Shown in pieces: positions 1-8,491 of a stretch of 48,263 nucleotides of DNA. Origin of the DNA: Candidatus Eiseniibacteriota bacterium (GTDB taxonomy: Bacteria; Joyebacterota; Joyebacteria; Joyebacterales; Joyebacteraceae); NCBI GenBank assembly GCA_030622115.1, contig JAUXGN010000019.1, positions 1-48,263 of the forward strand, in the 5' to 3' direction. Positions within the stretch are counted from its first letter, which is position 1, and every line of letters begins with the position of its first letter. A model generated the notes under the pieces. It ran no database searches, had not been told where the DNA came from, and worked only from the letters and a program-made list of their open reading frames with translations. The translations under genes were made by a program, and so were the position numbers.

Positions 1-2
1 CG

Positions 3-185
3 CGCAAGACAGGTTCACTGGCCGTGGCCAATCCGGTGCTGGTGACGGCACTGAGCATGGAACTCGGCGCGACCACCGATCCGCCGGTGCGCGGCGACAA
101 GCCGCTGGGTAGGGGTGATTCATACAGGGTCCTGTGCCCATCGTGCAGGCGCGAGGTGTACATCACGGAGGACTGGCAGGGCTAG
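3..185 (+). CDS. C-terminal end of an unknown protein with a CPSC motif (partial)
   Basis: The frame is open from the left edge of the window and ends at TAG 183-185, giving about 60 residues. A CPSC pair (two cysteines spaced CxxC) lies near the end, followed by a short hydrophilic tail, which looks like half of a zinc ribbon. The family cannot be named because the N-terminal part is outside the window. A hairpin terminator follows about 30 bases later, which supports this being the real end of a gene or operon. Identity unknown; only the frame and the stop are supported. Confidence 0.5.
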   Translation, partial: RKTGSLAVANPVLVTALSMELGATTDPPVRGDKPLGRGDSYRVLCPSCRREVYITEDWQG

Positions 186-213
186 TCTCGACCGCGCATA
201 TGAGAGTATCGGG

Positions 214-238
214 AGCGGGTCCCTACCGGGGGCCCGCT
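214..238 (+). terminator. Rho-independent-like terminator hairpin
   Basis: AGCGGG (214-219) plus CCC (221-223) pairs with GGG (230-232) plus CCCGCT (233-238), with one bulged T, followed by CTTCCTTT. It lies just after the stop of the partial gene and before the TetR promoter, so it separates the two units. The U-tract is interrupted. Confidence 0.6.
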
Positions 239-331
239 CTTCCTTTGCATTCCGATTGCATGTGGTACAGGTGGAGAAGGCGAAGAAAGGCCTCCAGGGT
301 GAGACCTCTGCCGCTGGAACGAGGAAATGCC

Positions 332-359
332 TTGACAAAGTGACACGCCCTTCTATATT
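332..359 (+). promoter_or_regulatory. Sigma70-type promoter for the TetR/radical SAM unit
   Basis: TTGACA (332-337) is a perfect -35 box. TATATT (354-359) matches five of six -10 positions, with a 16-base spacer. The expected transcript start is near 366, leaving a leader of about 55 bases before the TetR start codon. Confidence 0.7.
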
Positions 360-369
360 GTGACGTTGT

Positions 370-386
370 GTTCTACTTCTAAGAAC
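370..386. promoter_or_regulatory. Candidate operator: inverted repeat at the transcript start
   Basis: GTTCT and AGAAC form an inverted repeat with a 7-base centre, just downstream of the predicted transcript start. TetR-family repressors usually bind palindromes overlapping their own promoter, so this is the best nearby candidate for autoregulation. The half-sites are short and chance cannot be excluded. Confidence 0.35.
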
Positions 387-421
387 GATCAGTTGTTTGT
401 CGACTATGGGAGGACTTGGAC

Positions 422-1039
422 ATGGGGACAGGGCTCACACGCAGAGAGAGAGAGAAGCGTCGCCAGAGAGGAGACATGCTTGCGGCTGCGCTCGAGCTCT
501 TCTCGGAGAAGGGATACCATCACGTTTCCATGAAGGCGATCGCAAAGCGAGCGGAGTTCGCTCTGGGAACGGTCTACCGCTTCTTCTCCAACAAGGAGGA
601 TCTCTATAAGGCCGCGATGCGCGAGAAGGCGGGAGAGTACCACCGTACGCTGACTGATGCTCTTTCCGGGGAACAGGATGTGCTCGCGGCGCTCAACGGC
701 TACATTTCAGCGAAAGCGAAAATTTTTGCGCCCAACGCGGAGGTCTTCTATCTCTATTTTGCAGAGACGGGAGGCATCAGTTTCAATCTGAGAGCCGGGT
801 TGCATAAGGAGATAGGTCAACTCCACGATGATCTCATTGAGCGACTGGCATCGGTGATGGGGAAGGGTGTGCGGGCGAGGATCCTCAGGGATCTGGACCC
901 GCACGACATGGCTGTTGCGCTCGAGGGGTTGACGAACGCGTTCCTCTTGTCGTGGTTGAAGAATCCGGAGCGGCATCCATATGACGAGAGCATCAGTACG
1001 ATATCAAAACTGTTTCTTGAGGGAAGCCTGGCCGGATAG
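422..1039 (+). CDS. TetR/AcrR-family transcriptional regulator
   Basis: A 205-residue one-component repressor of usual family length. An N-terminal helix-turn-helix (about residues 15-60) carries the typical pattern: an Ala-rich helix, 'FSEKGYHHVSMKAIAKRA', then 'GTVYRFFSNKEDLY'. The C-terminal two thirds is an all-helical ligand and dimerisation domain whose effector cannot be read from sequence. ATG 422 is chosen over TTG 416 because GGAGG (409-413) is 8 bases from the ATG but only 2 from the TTG. A radical SAM gene follows 42 bases downstream on the same strand, so the regulator probably controls itself and that gene. The effector is unknown. Confidence 0.9.
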   Translation: MGTGLTRREREKRRQRGDMLAAALELFSEKGYHHVSMKAIAKRAEFALGTVYRFFSNKEDLYKAAMREKAGEYHRTLTDALSGEQDVLAALNGYISAKAKIFAPNAEVFYLYFAETGGISFNLRAGLHKEIGQLHDDLIERLASVMGKGVRARILRDLDPHDMAVALEGLTNAFLLSWLKNPERHPYDESISTISKLFLEGSLAG

Positions 1040-1081
1040 CGGCGTCGTTTCCCTCGGCGCGATGCGCGCAGGAGGTGCAGG

Positions 1082-2539
1082 ATGGGTAGGATCGCAACCA
1101 TGGCAGCTCGCCCGGTGCGGGGATTGGCCGCGCACTTGGCGAGGGAGCGACACGTGAGGAAAGTCGTCACCGGCAGCATCGGGCACAAGGTCTTCAAGGT
1201 GTTGGTCGAGCGGAATCCGACCAGGCTTCCTCACGGAGTCCACGAGGAGATCTATTCGTATTTCAGAGCCATGGTCATGGCCTTCGACAGAGCAGTTGAG
1301 AGATCGTTGATCAGCGAGCACGTTGCCCGTCGCATGACGGATGCCTTCTGGGGCAATGTCATGCTGGGCAAGGAGAGCAAGGAGGAGATCGTCGAGAGAC
1401 TCGGCTTCTTCCCACCGAAATTCGTGCTTGTGAGCCCAACCGGCAGGTGCAATCTGCGCTGCAAGGGCTGCTATGCGGAAAGCGAGCCCGGCACGCAGGG
1501 AAGTCTGGACTTCGATACCTTCGACAGGATTCTGACTGAGAAGCAAGAGCTTTGGGGATCACACTTCACGGTGATCTCGGGCGGGGAGCCGTTCATGTGG
1601 CGGGATGGAGAACGGGACTTTCTCGACATGGTCGAGAAGCACGATTCCGATATGTTCATGGTCTACACCAACGCGACACTGATAAACGATGCTGCCGCGA
1701 AGCGCATGAGTGAACTTGGGAACATCATGCCGGCGATATCCGTCGAGGGCTTCGAGAAAGAGACCGACGCGAGGCGGGGGAAAGGTGTTCACCGGAAGGT
1801 GCTTGCTGCGATGGAGAGCCTCCGGAAGTACGGTGTCCCCTTCGGCATCTCTGCGACACCGACGCGCCACAACTGGGAACTCATCACAGGTGATGCGTTC
1901 GCCGATTTCTACTTTGAGCAGCAGGGAGCTCTCTACGCATGGCTGTTCCAGTATATGCCTGTCGGCCGCGGACAGACGCTGGAGCTGGCGCCGACGCCGG
2001 AGCAGCGAGTTGAGATGCGTGAGCGGATGCGCCGACTGATGATGGAGAAGAAGTACTTTATTGCGGATTTCTGGAACAGCGGGGCCGCGTCCTCTGGATG
2101 TATCGCCGCTGGGCGCGGGGACGGCTACTTCTATATCGACTGGAACGGGAACATCACCCCCTGCGCCTTTGTACCGTACGTGTGCGGCAACATATATGAT
2201 GTCTTCGAGTCGGGGGGAGATCTCAACACGGTGCTCGATATGGACTTCTTCAAGCGCATCCGCAAGTGGCAGGATGAGTACGGATACGCGCAGGCAGCAG
2301 CGCAGGTCGACAACTGGCTGTGCCCCTGCGTGATTCGGGATCATTTCCCCGTCGTGAGGGAAGCCATTGAGAAGAGCGGCGCCACACCGTTGAACGAAGA
2401 GGCCGCGATAGCTCTCACTGACACAGCGTACTGTGACGGGATGGTGAAGTATGGGAAGGAGATAGGGCGTCTGACGGACCCGATCTGGCAGAGAGAGTAT
2501 GCCGACACACCTAGGGAAGGAACCAAGGAGAAACGCTGA
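1082..2539 (+). CDS. Radical SAM protein with SPASM-like C-terminal cysteines
   Basis: 485 residues. C123-x3-C127-x2-C130 (in CNLRCKGCY) is the signature that binds the SAM-cleaving [4Fe-4S] cluster, and 'SGGEP' follows it. A second cysteine set (C340, C361, C368, C414, C416) sits where SPASM/twitch domains hold auxiliary clusters. About 110 N-terminal residues precede the radical SAM barrel and are basic and helical. SPASM proteins often modify peptides or act as maturases, but no small precursor peptide is visible next to this gene. The start has a strong GGAGG 6 bases upstream. It lies 42 bases after the TetR gene and converges with the patatin gene. Substrate unknown. Confidence 0.9.
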   Translation: MGRIATMAARPVRGLAAHLARERHVRKVVTGSIGHKVFKVLVERNPTRLPHGVHEEIYSYFRAMVMAFDRAVERSLISEHVARRMTDAFWGNVMLGKESKEEIVERLGFFPPKFVLVSPTGRCNLRCKGCYAESEPGTQGSLDFDTFDRILTEKQELWGSHFTVISGGEPFMWRDGERDFLDMVEKHDSDMFMVYTNATLINDAAAKRMSELGNIMPAISVEGFEKETDARRGKGVHRKVLAAMESLRKYGVPFGISATPTRHNWELITGDAFADFYFEQQGALYAWLFQYMPVGRGQTLELAPTPEQRVEMRERMRRLMMEKKYFIADFWNSGAASSGCIAAGRGDGYFYIDWNGNITPCAFVPYVCGNIYDVFESGGDLNTVLDMDFFKRIRKWQDEYGYAQAAAQVDNWLCPCVIRDHFPVVREAIEKSGATPLNEEAAIALTDTAYCDGMVKYGKEIGRLTDPIWQREYADTPREGTKEKR

Positions 2540-2564
2540 GTGCGGTTGCCGGCACGGCCCGTGT

Positions 2565-3530
2565 CTAGTCGCGTACGAGGAAGCGGCCGCCGTCGGGGAG
2601 GGCATCAAGTCCGTGCATCGCAGCACGGTAGCCTTCGGCGATGGCCTCCTCCGCCTTATTGAATTCGAAGAAGCCGATGTCGCCGAGCGAGGGGCGGATC
2701 AAGAGATCGGCGGGTTCGGTCTTGAGCCTCGTCTCTGTGATCTGCATCTCCATGATACTGATCGAGGCCATGAGTACCTCGAAGATATGCGGGAGAGGCG
2801 TCCTCTGCGTCCGCTGGCGGAGGCGGGACAGAGGGGGGATGTCAAGTGTGGCGATGAGGTCGCTCAGAGACTCAAACAGCTGCAGACCTACCGAGGAACC
2901 GGAGGCATCCTTCTCTCTGCCGGTGTCTATCTCATTTGCCTGCAAGGCCGGTGGAGGTGTCTCGGTCGTGGCTGCACGACCGACATCCACCGCGATCACG
3001 AAATCCGCTTCCATCTCCCTTGCGACGCTGACAGGTAGGGGGTTGACCAGGCCACCGTCGACGAGAACTGTGCCGTTCATCTCCACAGGTGTGAACACGC
3101 CCGGTATGGCGAAGCTCGCTCGGAGAGCGTCGATGATGTCACCGCTCAGCAGGCAGACTTCATTTCCGGTGTTCAAGTCTGTGGCGACCACGCGGATCGG
3201 TATGGGGAGCGCTTCCATGCTCAGGCCTGATGCCCGGCTGCGGAGGAAATCCGCAATCTTCTTCCCGTCAACGAGCCCCGACCGGTGGAACGAAGGATCC
3301 GAGAAGAAGTACAGTACCCGCTTCCAGTCCAGCTTGAGGATCTCTCCCTCAAGCACGTCCATCTTCCGCGCGGCGTAGGCAGCGCCGACGAGAGCTCCAA
3401 TACTGGTTCCGGCAACACAGTCGGCGCGTATACCTCTCTCCTCAAGAGCGCGCATAACTCCGACGTGGGCCCAACCACGAGCGGAACCGCTTCCGAGCGC
3501 CAGGCCGATTCTGCGCGGGCGTTTCTGCAT
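2565..3530 (-). CDS. Patatin-like phospholipase (RssA/YlbK type)
   Basis: 321 residues. A Ser/Asp-dyad acyl hydrolase expected to act on phospholipids. Seen in the sequence: the glycine-rich oxyanion loop near residue 12 (GSGSARGW), the nucleophile elbow GTSIG with Ser43, and the DGG motif with Asp158. There is no signal peptide, so it is probably cytoplasmic or membrane-associated, as RssA-type patatins are. The C-terminal 120 residues are family-specific and less conserved. Its ATG shares one base with the TAA of the upstream nucleoside hydrolase (TAATG), which indicates translational coupling. Confidence 0.88.
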   Translation of the reverse strand: MQKRPRRIGLALGSGSARGWAHVGVMRALEERGIRADCVAGTSIGALVGAAYAARKMDVLEGEILKLDWKRVLYFFSDPSFHRSGLVDGKKIADFLRSRASGLSMEALPIPIRVVATDLNTGNEVCLLSGDIIDALRASFAIPGVFTPVEMNGTVLVDGGLVNPLPVSVAREMEADFVIAVDVGRAATTETPPPALQANEIDTGREKDASGSSVGLQLFESLSDLIATLDIPPLSRLRQRTQRTPLPHIFEVLMASISIMEMQITETRLKTEPADLLIRPSLGDIGFFEFNKAEEAIAEGYRAAMHGLDALPDGGRFLVRD

Positions 3531-4504
3531 TACGTGCTCCCCCAGACGGGTGCAAGAACCCTCTCTTCCAGAACCCTGTGAAACGCACCCGCGTCGAGAC
3601 CGATGGCTATGTTCACGGCCCGTCCATTCACGGGTGGAAGAACGAGGGAGCGTCCGCGCGCAGGCCCACTCGTTACGACCTCAACGGATGCCGGCCTCGT
3701 CGTGATCATGGAAGGGAAGAGCGCGGCTGCAACGGCAAGCGCATCGTGCATGAAACCGCCATTGAGCCCCGACTCGTCCTCCTGGAAGTTCATGTAGTAG
3801 TCGAGGGCGCGATAGAGGATCGCCGCCAGATTGCGGCCCGGCCTCGCCGGAGCGGGGATATCAGTTCGTTTCCCACTTTTCACAAGTGTTTCCAGCGTCT
3901 CTCTTGTGAGGGCGGTACTCGTCGTAACGTCGAGCGGGATGATGGTGATGTCGAGCCCTGAGCTCAGAACCTCCGATGCGGCTTCGGGGTCGACATAGAA
4001 ATTGAACTCGGCGACCGGTCCGGTGTTTCCAGGCACATTGAACGCGCCTCCCATTACGACAATTCGCCTGTAGGCCGCCATTGCAGTCGGGTCGGTTCGG
4101 AGCGCGATCGCCAGGTTCGTGAGTGGACCCGAAGCGACAAGCGACACATCGTCCGGGCCGTCGTGGGGGATGGCCGTGATGAGCTCGACGGCGGGTCTTG
4201 AGTCCGCTGCGTGGTGTGGGGTCGGGAGGGTGTCGAGAAGTCCACCTAAGCCATCGTGGCCGTGAACCTCGGGTGCGATGATGAGAGACTGCACGAGTGG
4301 CTCACATGCGCCGTGCGCAACAGGGGGAGGATCCCACGGTCTCAGAAGCTCGGTGATAAGGAGCGAATTGCGTGTGCATTGAACTACAGGCGCGTTCCCG
4401 GCAACCGTTGTGATGGCCTCGATCTCGAACTCCGGAGAGTTCATGGCGAGCACCATAGCGACCGCATCGTCTACGCCCGTATCCATGTCAAGGACCATTC
4501 TCAT
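3530..4504 (-). CDS. Inosine-uridine-type nucleoside hydrolase
   Basis: 324 residues. It would hydrolyse the N-glycosidic bond of ribonucleosides for salvage. The calcium-binding aspartate cluster is at the N-terminus (DMDTGVDDA, residues 6-14). The 'SGPLTNLA' motif, a GGA...EFN...DPEAA block and a late HDA motif match the IUNH family. ATG 4504 is preferred because it overlaps the upstream TGA as ATGA and follows GGAGGGAG at 4516-4523. The longer in-frame ATG at 4525 would put that Shine-Dalgarno inside the gene. It is translationally coupled on both sides. The base specificity cannot be assigned. Confidence 0.9.
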   Translation of the reverse strand: MRMVLDMDTGVDDAVAMVLAMNSPEFEIEAITTVAGNAPVVQCTRNSLLITELLRPWDPPPVAHGACEPLVQSLIIAPEVHGHDGLGGLLDTLPTPHHAADSRPAVELITAIPHDGPDDVSLVASGPLTNLAIALRTDPTAMAAYRRIVVMGGAFNVPGNTGPVAEFNFYVDPEAASEVLSSGLDITIIPLDVTTSTALTRETLETLVKSGKRTDIPAPARPGRNLAAILYRALDYYMNFQEDESGLNGGFMHDALAVAAALFPSMITTRPASVEVVTSGPARGRSLVLPPVNGRAVNIAIGLDAGAFHRVLEERVLAPVWGST

Positions 4505-5340
4505 GCCGTAAGAAACTCCCTCCATCGCATCGCCGGGCGAAAGCCCGTGAGGGCAACGAGTGTGTCGGATGATATGAGGCTACCGTATTTGGGAAACCCG
4601 CTCGGAAGCGAGAGATCAGGATACCATTTGTCGATCAGTTCGGCAGTGGGATAGATGGTCCCGTTGTCTGGTGCGCACACATATGCCGTGTGAGTTCCGG
4701 TGGGTAGCTCAGCCGTGAGCGTCCGCGCGACAGCCTCGGCGACATCATCGCCGTGCACGTATGCCCAGAGTCCGGCCGACCACTCATCGGGGCTCTCGAC
4801 CAGTGTGCGGTAGTGGTCGTACTCGCTGGGTACCCAGATCCATGGAGGGCGAAGGATGACGAGTGGCAGCGCGCCCCCTATCTGATGTTCGAGGAGGATC
4901 TCAGCAACGAACTTGCTGTCTCCGTAGGGTTCGGATGGAGATGTGGGATGGCCCTCGTTGATAGGCAGGTAGCGCGGCCTCTCTTCTCCCTCGCCAAACA
5001 CGAAACCGAGAACGGATTCGCTTGAGATGTAGATGAATCGCTGGACACCGGCCTCGAGTGCCGCACGGGCGACCTCGGCAGTCCCGTCGGTATTCACAGT
5101 GCGGAGTTCCTGGGGTGTGCCGAAGGAGGGGCCGGGGAGCGCGGCAGCGTGGACGACGGCAGTGGCTCCTCTCAAGATGCGCGCAACACCTTTGCTGTCC
5201 AGGATGTCACAGCGAACATACTCACCTATGTCATCCCGCGAAGAGCGGATGTCGAGGTTCACGACATCATGCTCGGTCGCGAGTCTGCTCACGACCCGTC
5301 GGCCAAGGAGTCCGCTTCCGCCTGTAACGACGACACGCAT
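4501..5340 (-). CDS. NAD-dependent epimerase/dehydratase (extended SDR)
   Basis: 279 residues. A Rossmann fold with TGGSGLLG at residues 6-13 for NAD(P) binding and the catalytic pair Tyr139/Lys143 (YGDSK), as in sugar-nucleotide epimerases. The start at 5340 places the fold at the very N-terminus and has AGGGGAG 8 bases upstream. The frame stays open a further 255 bases upstream, but that stretch is basic and unrelated to the family. It overlaps the nucleoside hydrolase by 4 bases. Substrate unknown: no sugar-nucleotide genes flank it, so a role in nucleoside or sugar salvage is only a guess from context. Confidence 0.87.
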   Translation of the reverse strand: MRVVVTGGSGLLGRRVVSRLATEHDVVNLDIRSSRDDIGEYVRCDILDSKGVARILRGATAVVHAAALPGPSFGTPQELRTVNTDGTAEVARAALEAGVQRFIYISSESVLGFVFGEGEERPRYLPINEGHPTSPSEPYGDSKFVAEILLEHQIGGALPLVILRPPWIWVPSEYDHYRTLVESPDEWSAGLWAYVHGDDVAEAVARTLTAELPTGTHTAYVCAPDNGTIYPTAELIDKWYPDLSLPSGFPKYGSLISSDTLVALTGFRPAMRWREFLTA

Positions 5341-5420
5341 TGTGAGAGCTCCCCTGAGGCGCCGTCCACACAAGGCCCATCCTACTGCCGGGATGCCGGA
5401 GGCGCAATAGCCTGATGGCG

Positions 5421-5840
5421 CTACTCGCCAATGAGCTGAACGATCACCTCGCGTGACCTTGGGCGTTCGTCGAAGTCGAGAAGAACAACCTGCTGCCACA
5501 TTCCCAGAACCGATTCGCCATTCAGGAACGGCACTGAGAGGCTCGGTCCCACCAGTGCCGAACGGATATGGCTGTGGCCGTTGTGATCTCCCCATCTCTT
5601 GTGATGTCGCCAGTCCCTGTCACTTGGGGCCAGCGTCTCAAGGACCTCCCTGACGTCCTCTATGACACCGGACTCGAATTCGATCGTGGTTATCCCTGCC
5701 GTCGATCCCCCGATAAAGAGTGTGGCAACGCCGTTCCTGAGCCCCGAAGCCGCAATAGACTGTGCCAGATCGCTCGTGAGGTCGATCGTGTCTCCGTTTC
5801 CGTCCGTATGACATCTGATAGTGTCGGTCGCGACAGCCAT
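5421..5840 (-). CDS. YjbQ/UPF0047 family protein (secondary thiamine-phosphate synthase-like)
   Basis: 139 residues, the usual length of the family. Conserved features seen: 'GSTAGITTIEFE', the acidic 'EDVREVLETLAP', histidines at 'GDHNGHSHI', and the C-terminal 'GESVLGMWQQVVLLDFDERPRSREV'-like block typical of YjbQ. Members of the family have a weak thiamine-phosphate synthase activity that is thought not to be their main role. It stands 80 bases upstream of the epimerase on the same strand and is probably the first gene of that unit. The methyltransferase is divergent, with 98 bases between the starts. Confidence 0.85.
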   Translation of the reverse strand: MAVATDTIRCHTDGNGDTIDLTSDLAQSIAASGLRNGVATLFIGGSTAGITTIEFESGVIEDVREVLETLAPSDRDWRHHKRWGDHNGHSHIRSALVGPSLSVPFLNGESVLGMWQQVVLLDFDERPRSREVIVQLIGE

Positions 5841-5938
5841 CTGCTCCTCCTATCTTGCTCAGTGAACTATCCCTGTCGCGCAGGTCATGTTATCCTGAAC
5901 AGGGCATTTGGAAAAGGTCGTTCTGGAGGATAGAGAGA

Positions 5939-6688
5939 ATGAGCTACGGCAGGAATTCCCAGTATGATGATTGCTTTGATACCAGGACCAGTCTCCAATT
6001 CTATCTGGATCTTGCACGGGAGACAACGGGTGACGTGCTTGAACTCGGCGTTGGCACAGGGGAGTTGCTATTCAAAATAGCGAAGCAGGGCCGTGACGTC
6101 TGGGGGATCGACCGCTCGTCAGAGATGATCAAGGAAGCAAAGAAGAAGCGGCGGAACTACTACCCCGAGATATCCGGAAGGAGCAGGCTGGTTGTGGCGG
6201 ATATGCTGTCTTTCGATCTCGGTCGCCGGTTTGGCTTCGTGTATGGGGCCTCCTCGAGCATCCAGGGAGACAGCGCCGACGATCTGAGAGGCATATTTCG
6301 CACGGCAGCCGATCAGATGGTGGAGGGCGGGACACTTGCTTTCGATATCATGTCCCCGCACAATCTCCGCCGCACAGTCAACGTACCGCCTGAGGAACGG
6401 GAACTGCCGGGTGGACGAATCGTGATTCGCTTTGTTGCCCAGAGCTACTTCGACGGTGACGAGACGGCAGCTTTCAATATCCTCTACAAGGAACACATTC
6501 CGGGCAGGACGAAGCACGACACACACAGAGAGGAGGCGGAGGTCGCCATCATCACACCTGGGGTCATAGATGATGCGCTTGACTACGCCGGGCTCTCTCG
6601 GAAGGCGATGTATGGTGATTTCGCCCACAGCCCGTACGGCGAAGAGAGCATGTGGATCGTCGTGGTGGCAGAGAAAGATCAAGCATAG
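5939..6688 (+). CDS. Class I SAM-dependent methyltransferase
   Basis: 249 residues. Motif I is 'VLELGVGTGEL' (about residues 33-43), followed by an acidic residue in 'GIDRSSEM' that would contact the ribose of SAM. A later 'VVADMLSFDL' matches motif II. The start at 5939 has GGAGGA 8 bases upstream. An in-frame ATG at 5855 would add 28 residues that do not fit the fold. The substrate cannot be predicted; the size and motifs resemble ubiquinone/small-molecule methyltransferases. Only 4 bases separate its stop from the convergent secreted-protein gene. Confidence 0.85.
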   Translation: MSYGRNSQYDDCFDTRTSLQFYLDLARETTGDVLELGVGTGELLFKIAKQGRDVWGIDRSSEMIKEAKKKRRNYYPEISGRSRLVVADMLSFDLGRRFGFVYGASSSIQGDSADDLRGIFRTAADQMVEGGTLAFDIMSPHNLRRTVNVPPEERELPGGRIVIRFVAQSYFDGDETAAFNILYKEHIPGRTKHDTHREEAEVAIITPGVIDDALDYAGLSRKAMYGDFAHSPYGEESMWIVVVAEKDQA

Positions 6689-6692
6689 AGAG

Positions 6693-8468
6693 CTATCTCA
6701 GAAGCACGAGCTTCTTTCGTGCTTCGTAATTGCCTGCCTTGAAATGGTAGAAGTAGACCCCAGAACCGACCCCCTCGCCGGATGAGTCCTTTCTGTCCCA
6801 TGTGACAGTGTGGCTTCCGGCGTCGTCTGTGCCCGAGACAATGGTCCGCACGGATTCACCCTTGAGATTGTAGAGGACCAGGCTCACCTCGGTGGCAACC
6901 GGGATCGAGTAGGTGAACTGGGTAAGCCCTGTCTGGCCTTTGACCGGATTGGGGAAGTTCTGGGATATCGAGTAGTCCGGCAGCAATGCGGTAAACGTAG
7001 TGTGGGCTACGTTATTATCCTCGTCGATCTCGGCCAGGAACGAATCCGGGTCGACAACCACATAGAAATCGTGGGGGTCGGTGTCCTGCGGTGTCCACTC
7101 ACACGAGAGAGTACCGACGCCGTTGCTCGGGATGTAGTACGCTTGGAACCAACTCTCGTCGTATTCGTCGAGCACGTCTGCCATGATGTTTGTGTCACCC
7201 ACAAAATCTTCGACAAGCAGCACGCCTCCAGCTCCGGGTTCACCGTTCCATATCTGTACCGTGATACGGGCACTGTCCGGCGGGTCGGAAGCTCTCGGCT
7301 CGACGCTCAATCCACAGCGATTGTAATCCGGGTTGTTACCGCCTGACCGAGTGTAGGTCTCTGCTTCGATGTGGACGTCTCCGACTTGGATCCAGTCCAG
7401 GAAATAGTCGGGGTCGTAGTCCATCTGGTACGTGCCCATGAAGATGCGGTGCGGCCCGGCCGCGATCGGCACATCGGAGATAGTGACCTCCCGCCAGATG
7501 TTCGTGTCTCCAAGGCCGGGCACGGTCGTCGTGACGAGATGAAGACCATCAAGTTCGAACCGCCAGTCAACGTCATGATTGTCACGGCAGCGGCAAGAGA
7601 TGTCGACCGTCTCCGAAGTGGGGTATGTGAAGTCCCATTCCCCCCAGCAGGAGCGGCCGATTGGCGAGTACCACCCGTGTGCGGCCTCGGCCTGACAGAG
7701 CCCGTAGTTGTGGATACTAGCTGTGATCGTTACTGTCTCACCGACAAACAGGGTCGGGTTGTCGGTGACGATGTCCAGCGGCAGAAGTCCATAGTCCCAC
7801 TCCTCCCATCTGGGAAAGCAATAGTCTTCGACCATTGAAACGGCATAGTCGGCTGAACCCGAGGTCTCGACGTCAAGGTACGGAGCGAATTCGCCGTACT
7901 CCTTGCTGCAGAGCTTCACCAACGGGATGCTGACATTGCCCCACCTGGTCGTGTCGCGGACAACCCATCCGTATAATCCATGTGGGTTGGTGAGGTAGTT
8001 GAAGTCCGCGGTCACATCGAAGGACAACCACTGCCCGGTTGAGCTCGGGACGGTGGCCATGGCTGTCGGATCGCTCGCGAATGCCGGCCGCGAGGTCCAC
8101 GTGACGCTATTCTCGATCCACGCCTCCGTCACCCGATGGCATGTGAGCGCACGGCCGGCGGGGTCTGTGTTGCCGTGCTCGCAGTAGTATAGATGAAGCG
8201 TTGCGGATGTTACCTCGCAGCCGTACTGGATCTCCGAGAGGAGGAACTGGACGAGAGCATCGTATCCGAAATCATTGTCACCCGGCGACTGCCCAGAACG
8301 GTTCCTCACGAACAGGAGTTCAGATGCTCCGTAGTTGACATTCGGCTCGTTCATCCGGATGTAGGCGTCATCAGAAGCGTTGATTCCGACGGCATCCATT
8401 GTGAACGCGGAGGAGACAAGAACAAGAGCCGTCAGCAAGGACATCAGAACAGCACGCACGCTCAACAT
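6693..8468 (-). CDS. Secreted DNRLRE/CARDB protein with FlgD-Ig-like C-terminal sorting domain
   Basis: 591 residues. In order: a signal peptide (hydrophobic stretch, residues 5-25); a DNRLRE-type beta domain (about 28-190, beginning 'DDAYIRMNEPNVNYGAS', typical of cell-surface carbohydrate or adhesive proteins); a CARDB-like beta-sandwich region ending in 'IDEDNNVAH'; and a FlgD-Ig-like C-terminal domain (about 501-591) with 'NFPNP', 'YNLKGE', 'GSGVYFY' and a basic end, KKLVLLR. This end resembles Por/type IX secretion tails. The start has AGGAGG 7 bases upstream. It lies 23 bases behind the oligoendopeptidase gene and is likely co-transcribed with it. No catalytic motif is seen; the function is probably structural or adhesive. 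Confidence 0.85.
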   Translation of the reverse strand: MLSVRAVLMSLLTALVLVSSAFTMDAVGINASDDAYIRMNEPNVNYGASELLFVRNRSGQSPGDNDFGYDALVQFLLSEIQYGCEVTSATLHLYYCEHGNTDPAGRALTCHRVTEAWIENSVTWTSRPAFASDPTAMATVPSSTGQWLSFDVTADFNYLTNPHGLYGWVVRDTTRWGNVSIPLVKLCSKEYGEFAPYLDVETSGSADYAVSMVEDYCFPRWEEWDYGLLPLDIVTDNPTLFVGETVTITASIHNYGLCQAEAAHGWYSPIGRSCWGEWDFTYPTSETVDISCRCRDNHDVDWRFELDGLHLVTTTVPGLGDTNIWREVTISDVPIAAGPHRIFMGTYQMDYDPDYFLDWIQVGDVHIEAETYTRSGGNNPDYNRCGLSVEPRASDPPDSARITVQIWNGEPGAGGVLLVEDFVGDTNIMADVLDEYDESWFQAYYIPSNGVGTLSCEWTPQDTDPHDFYVVVDPDSFLAEIDEDNNVAHTTFTALLPDYSISQNFPNPVKGQTGLTQFTYSIPVATEVSLVLYNLKGESVRTIVSGTDDAGSHTVTWDRKDSSGEGVGSGVYFYHFKAGNYEARKKLVLLR

Positions 8469-8491
8469 ACGCGGACCTCCTGTATCACCAG

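Noticed and set aside
1559-2626. 355-codon open frame on the minus strand
   Set aside because: It lies wholly opposite the radical SAM gene, has no family resemblance, and is the type of long shadow frame expected in high-GC DNA.
2641-3378. 245-codon open frame on the plus strand
   Set aside because: It mirrors the patatin gene and is Ser/Arg-rich without any recognisable motif.
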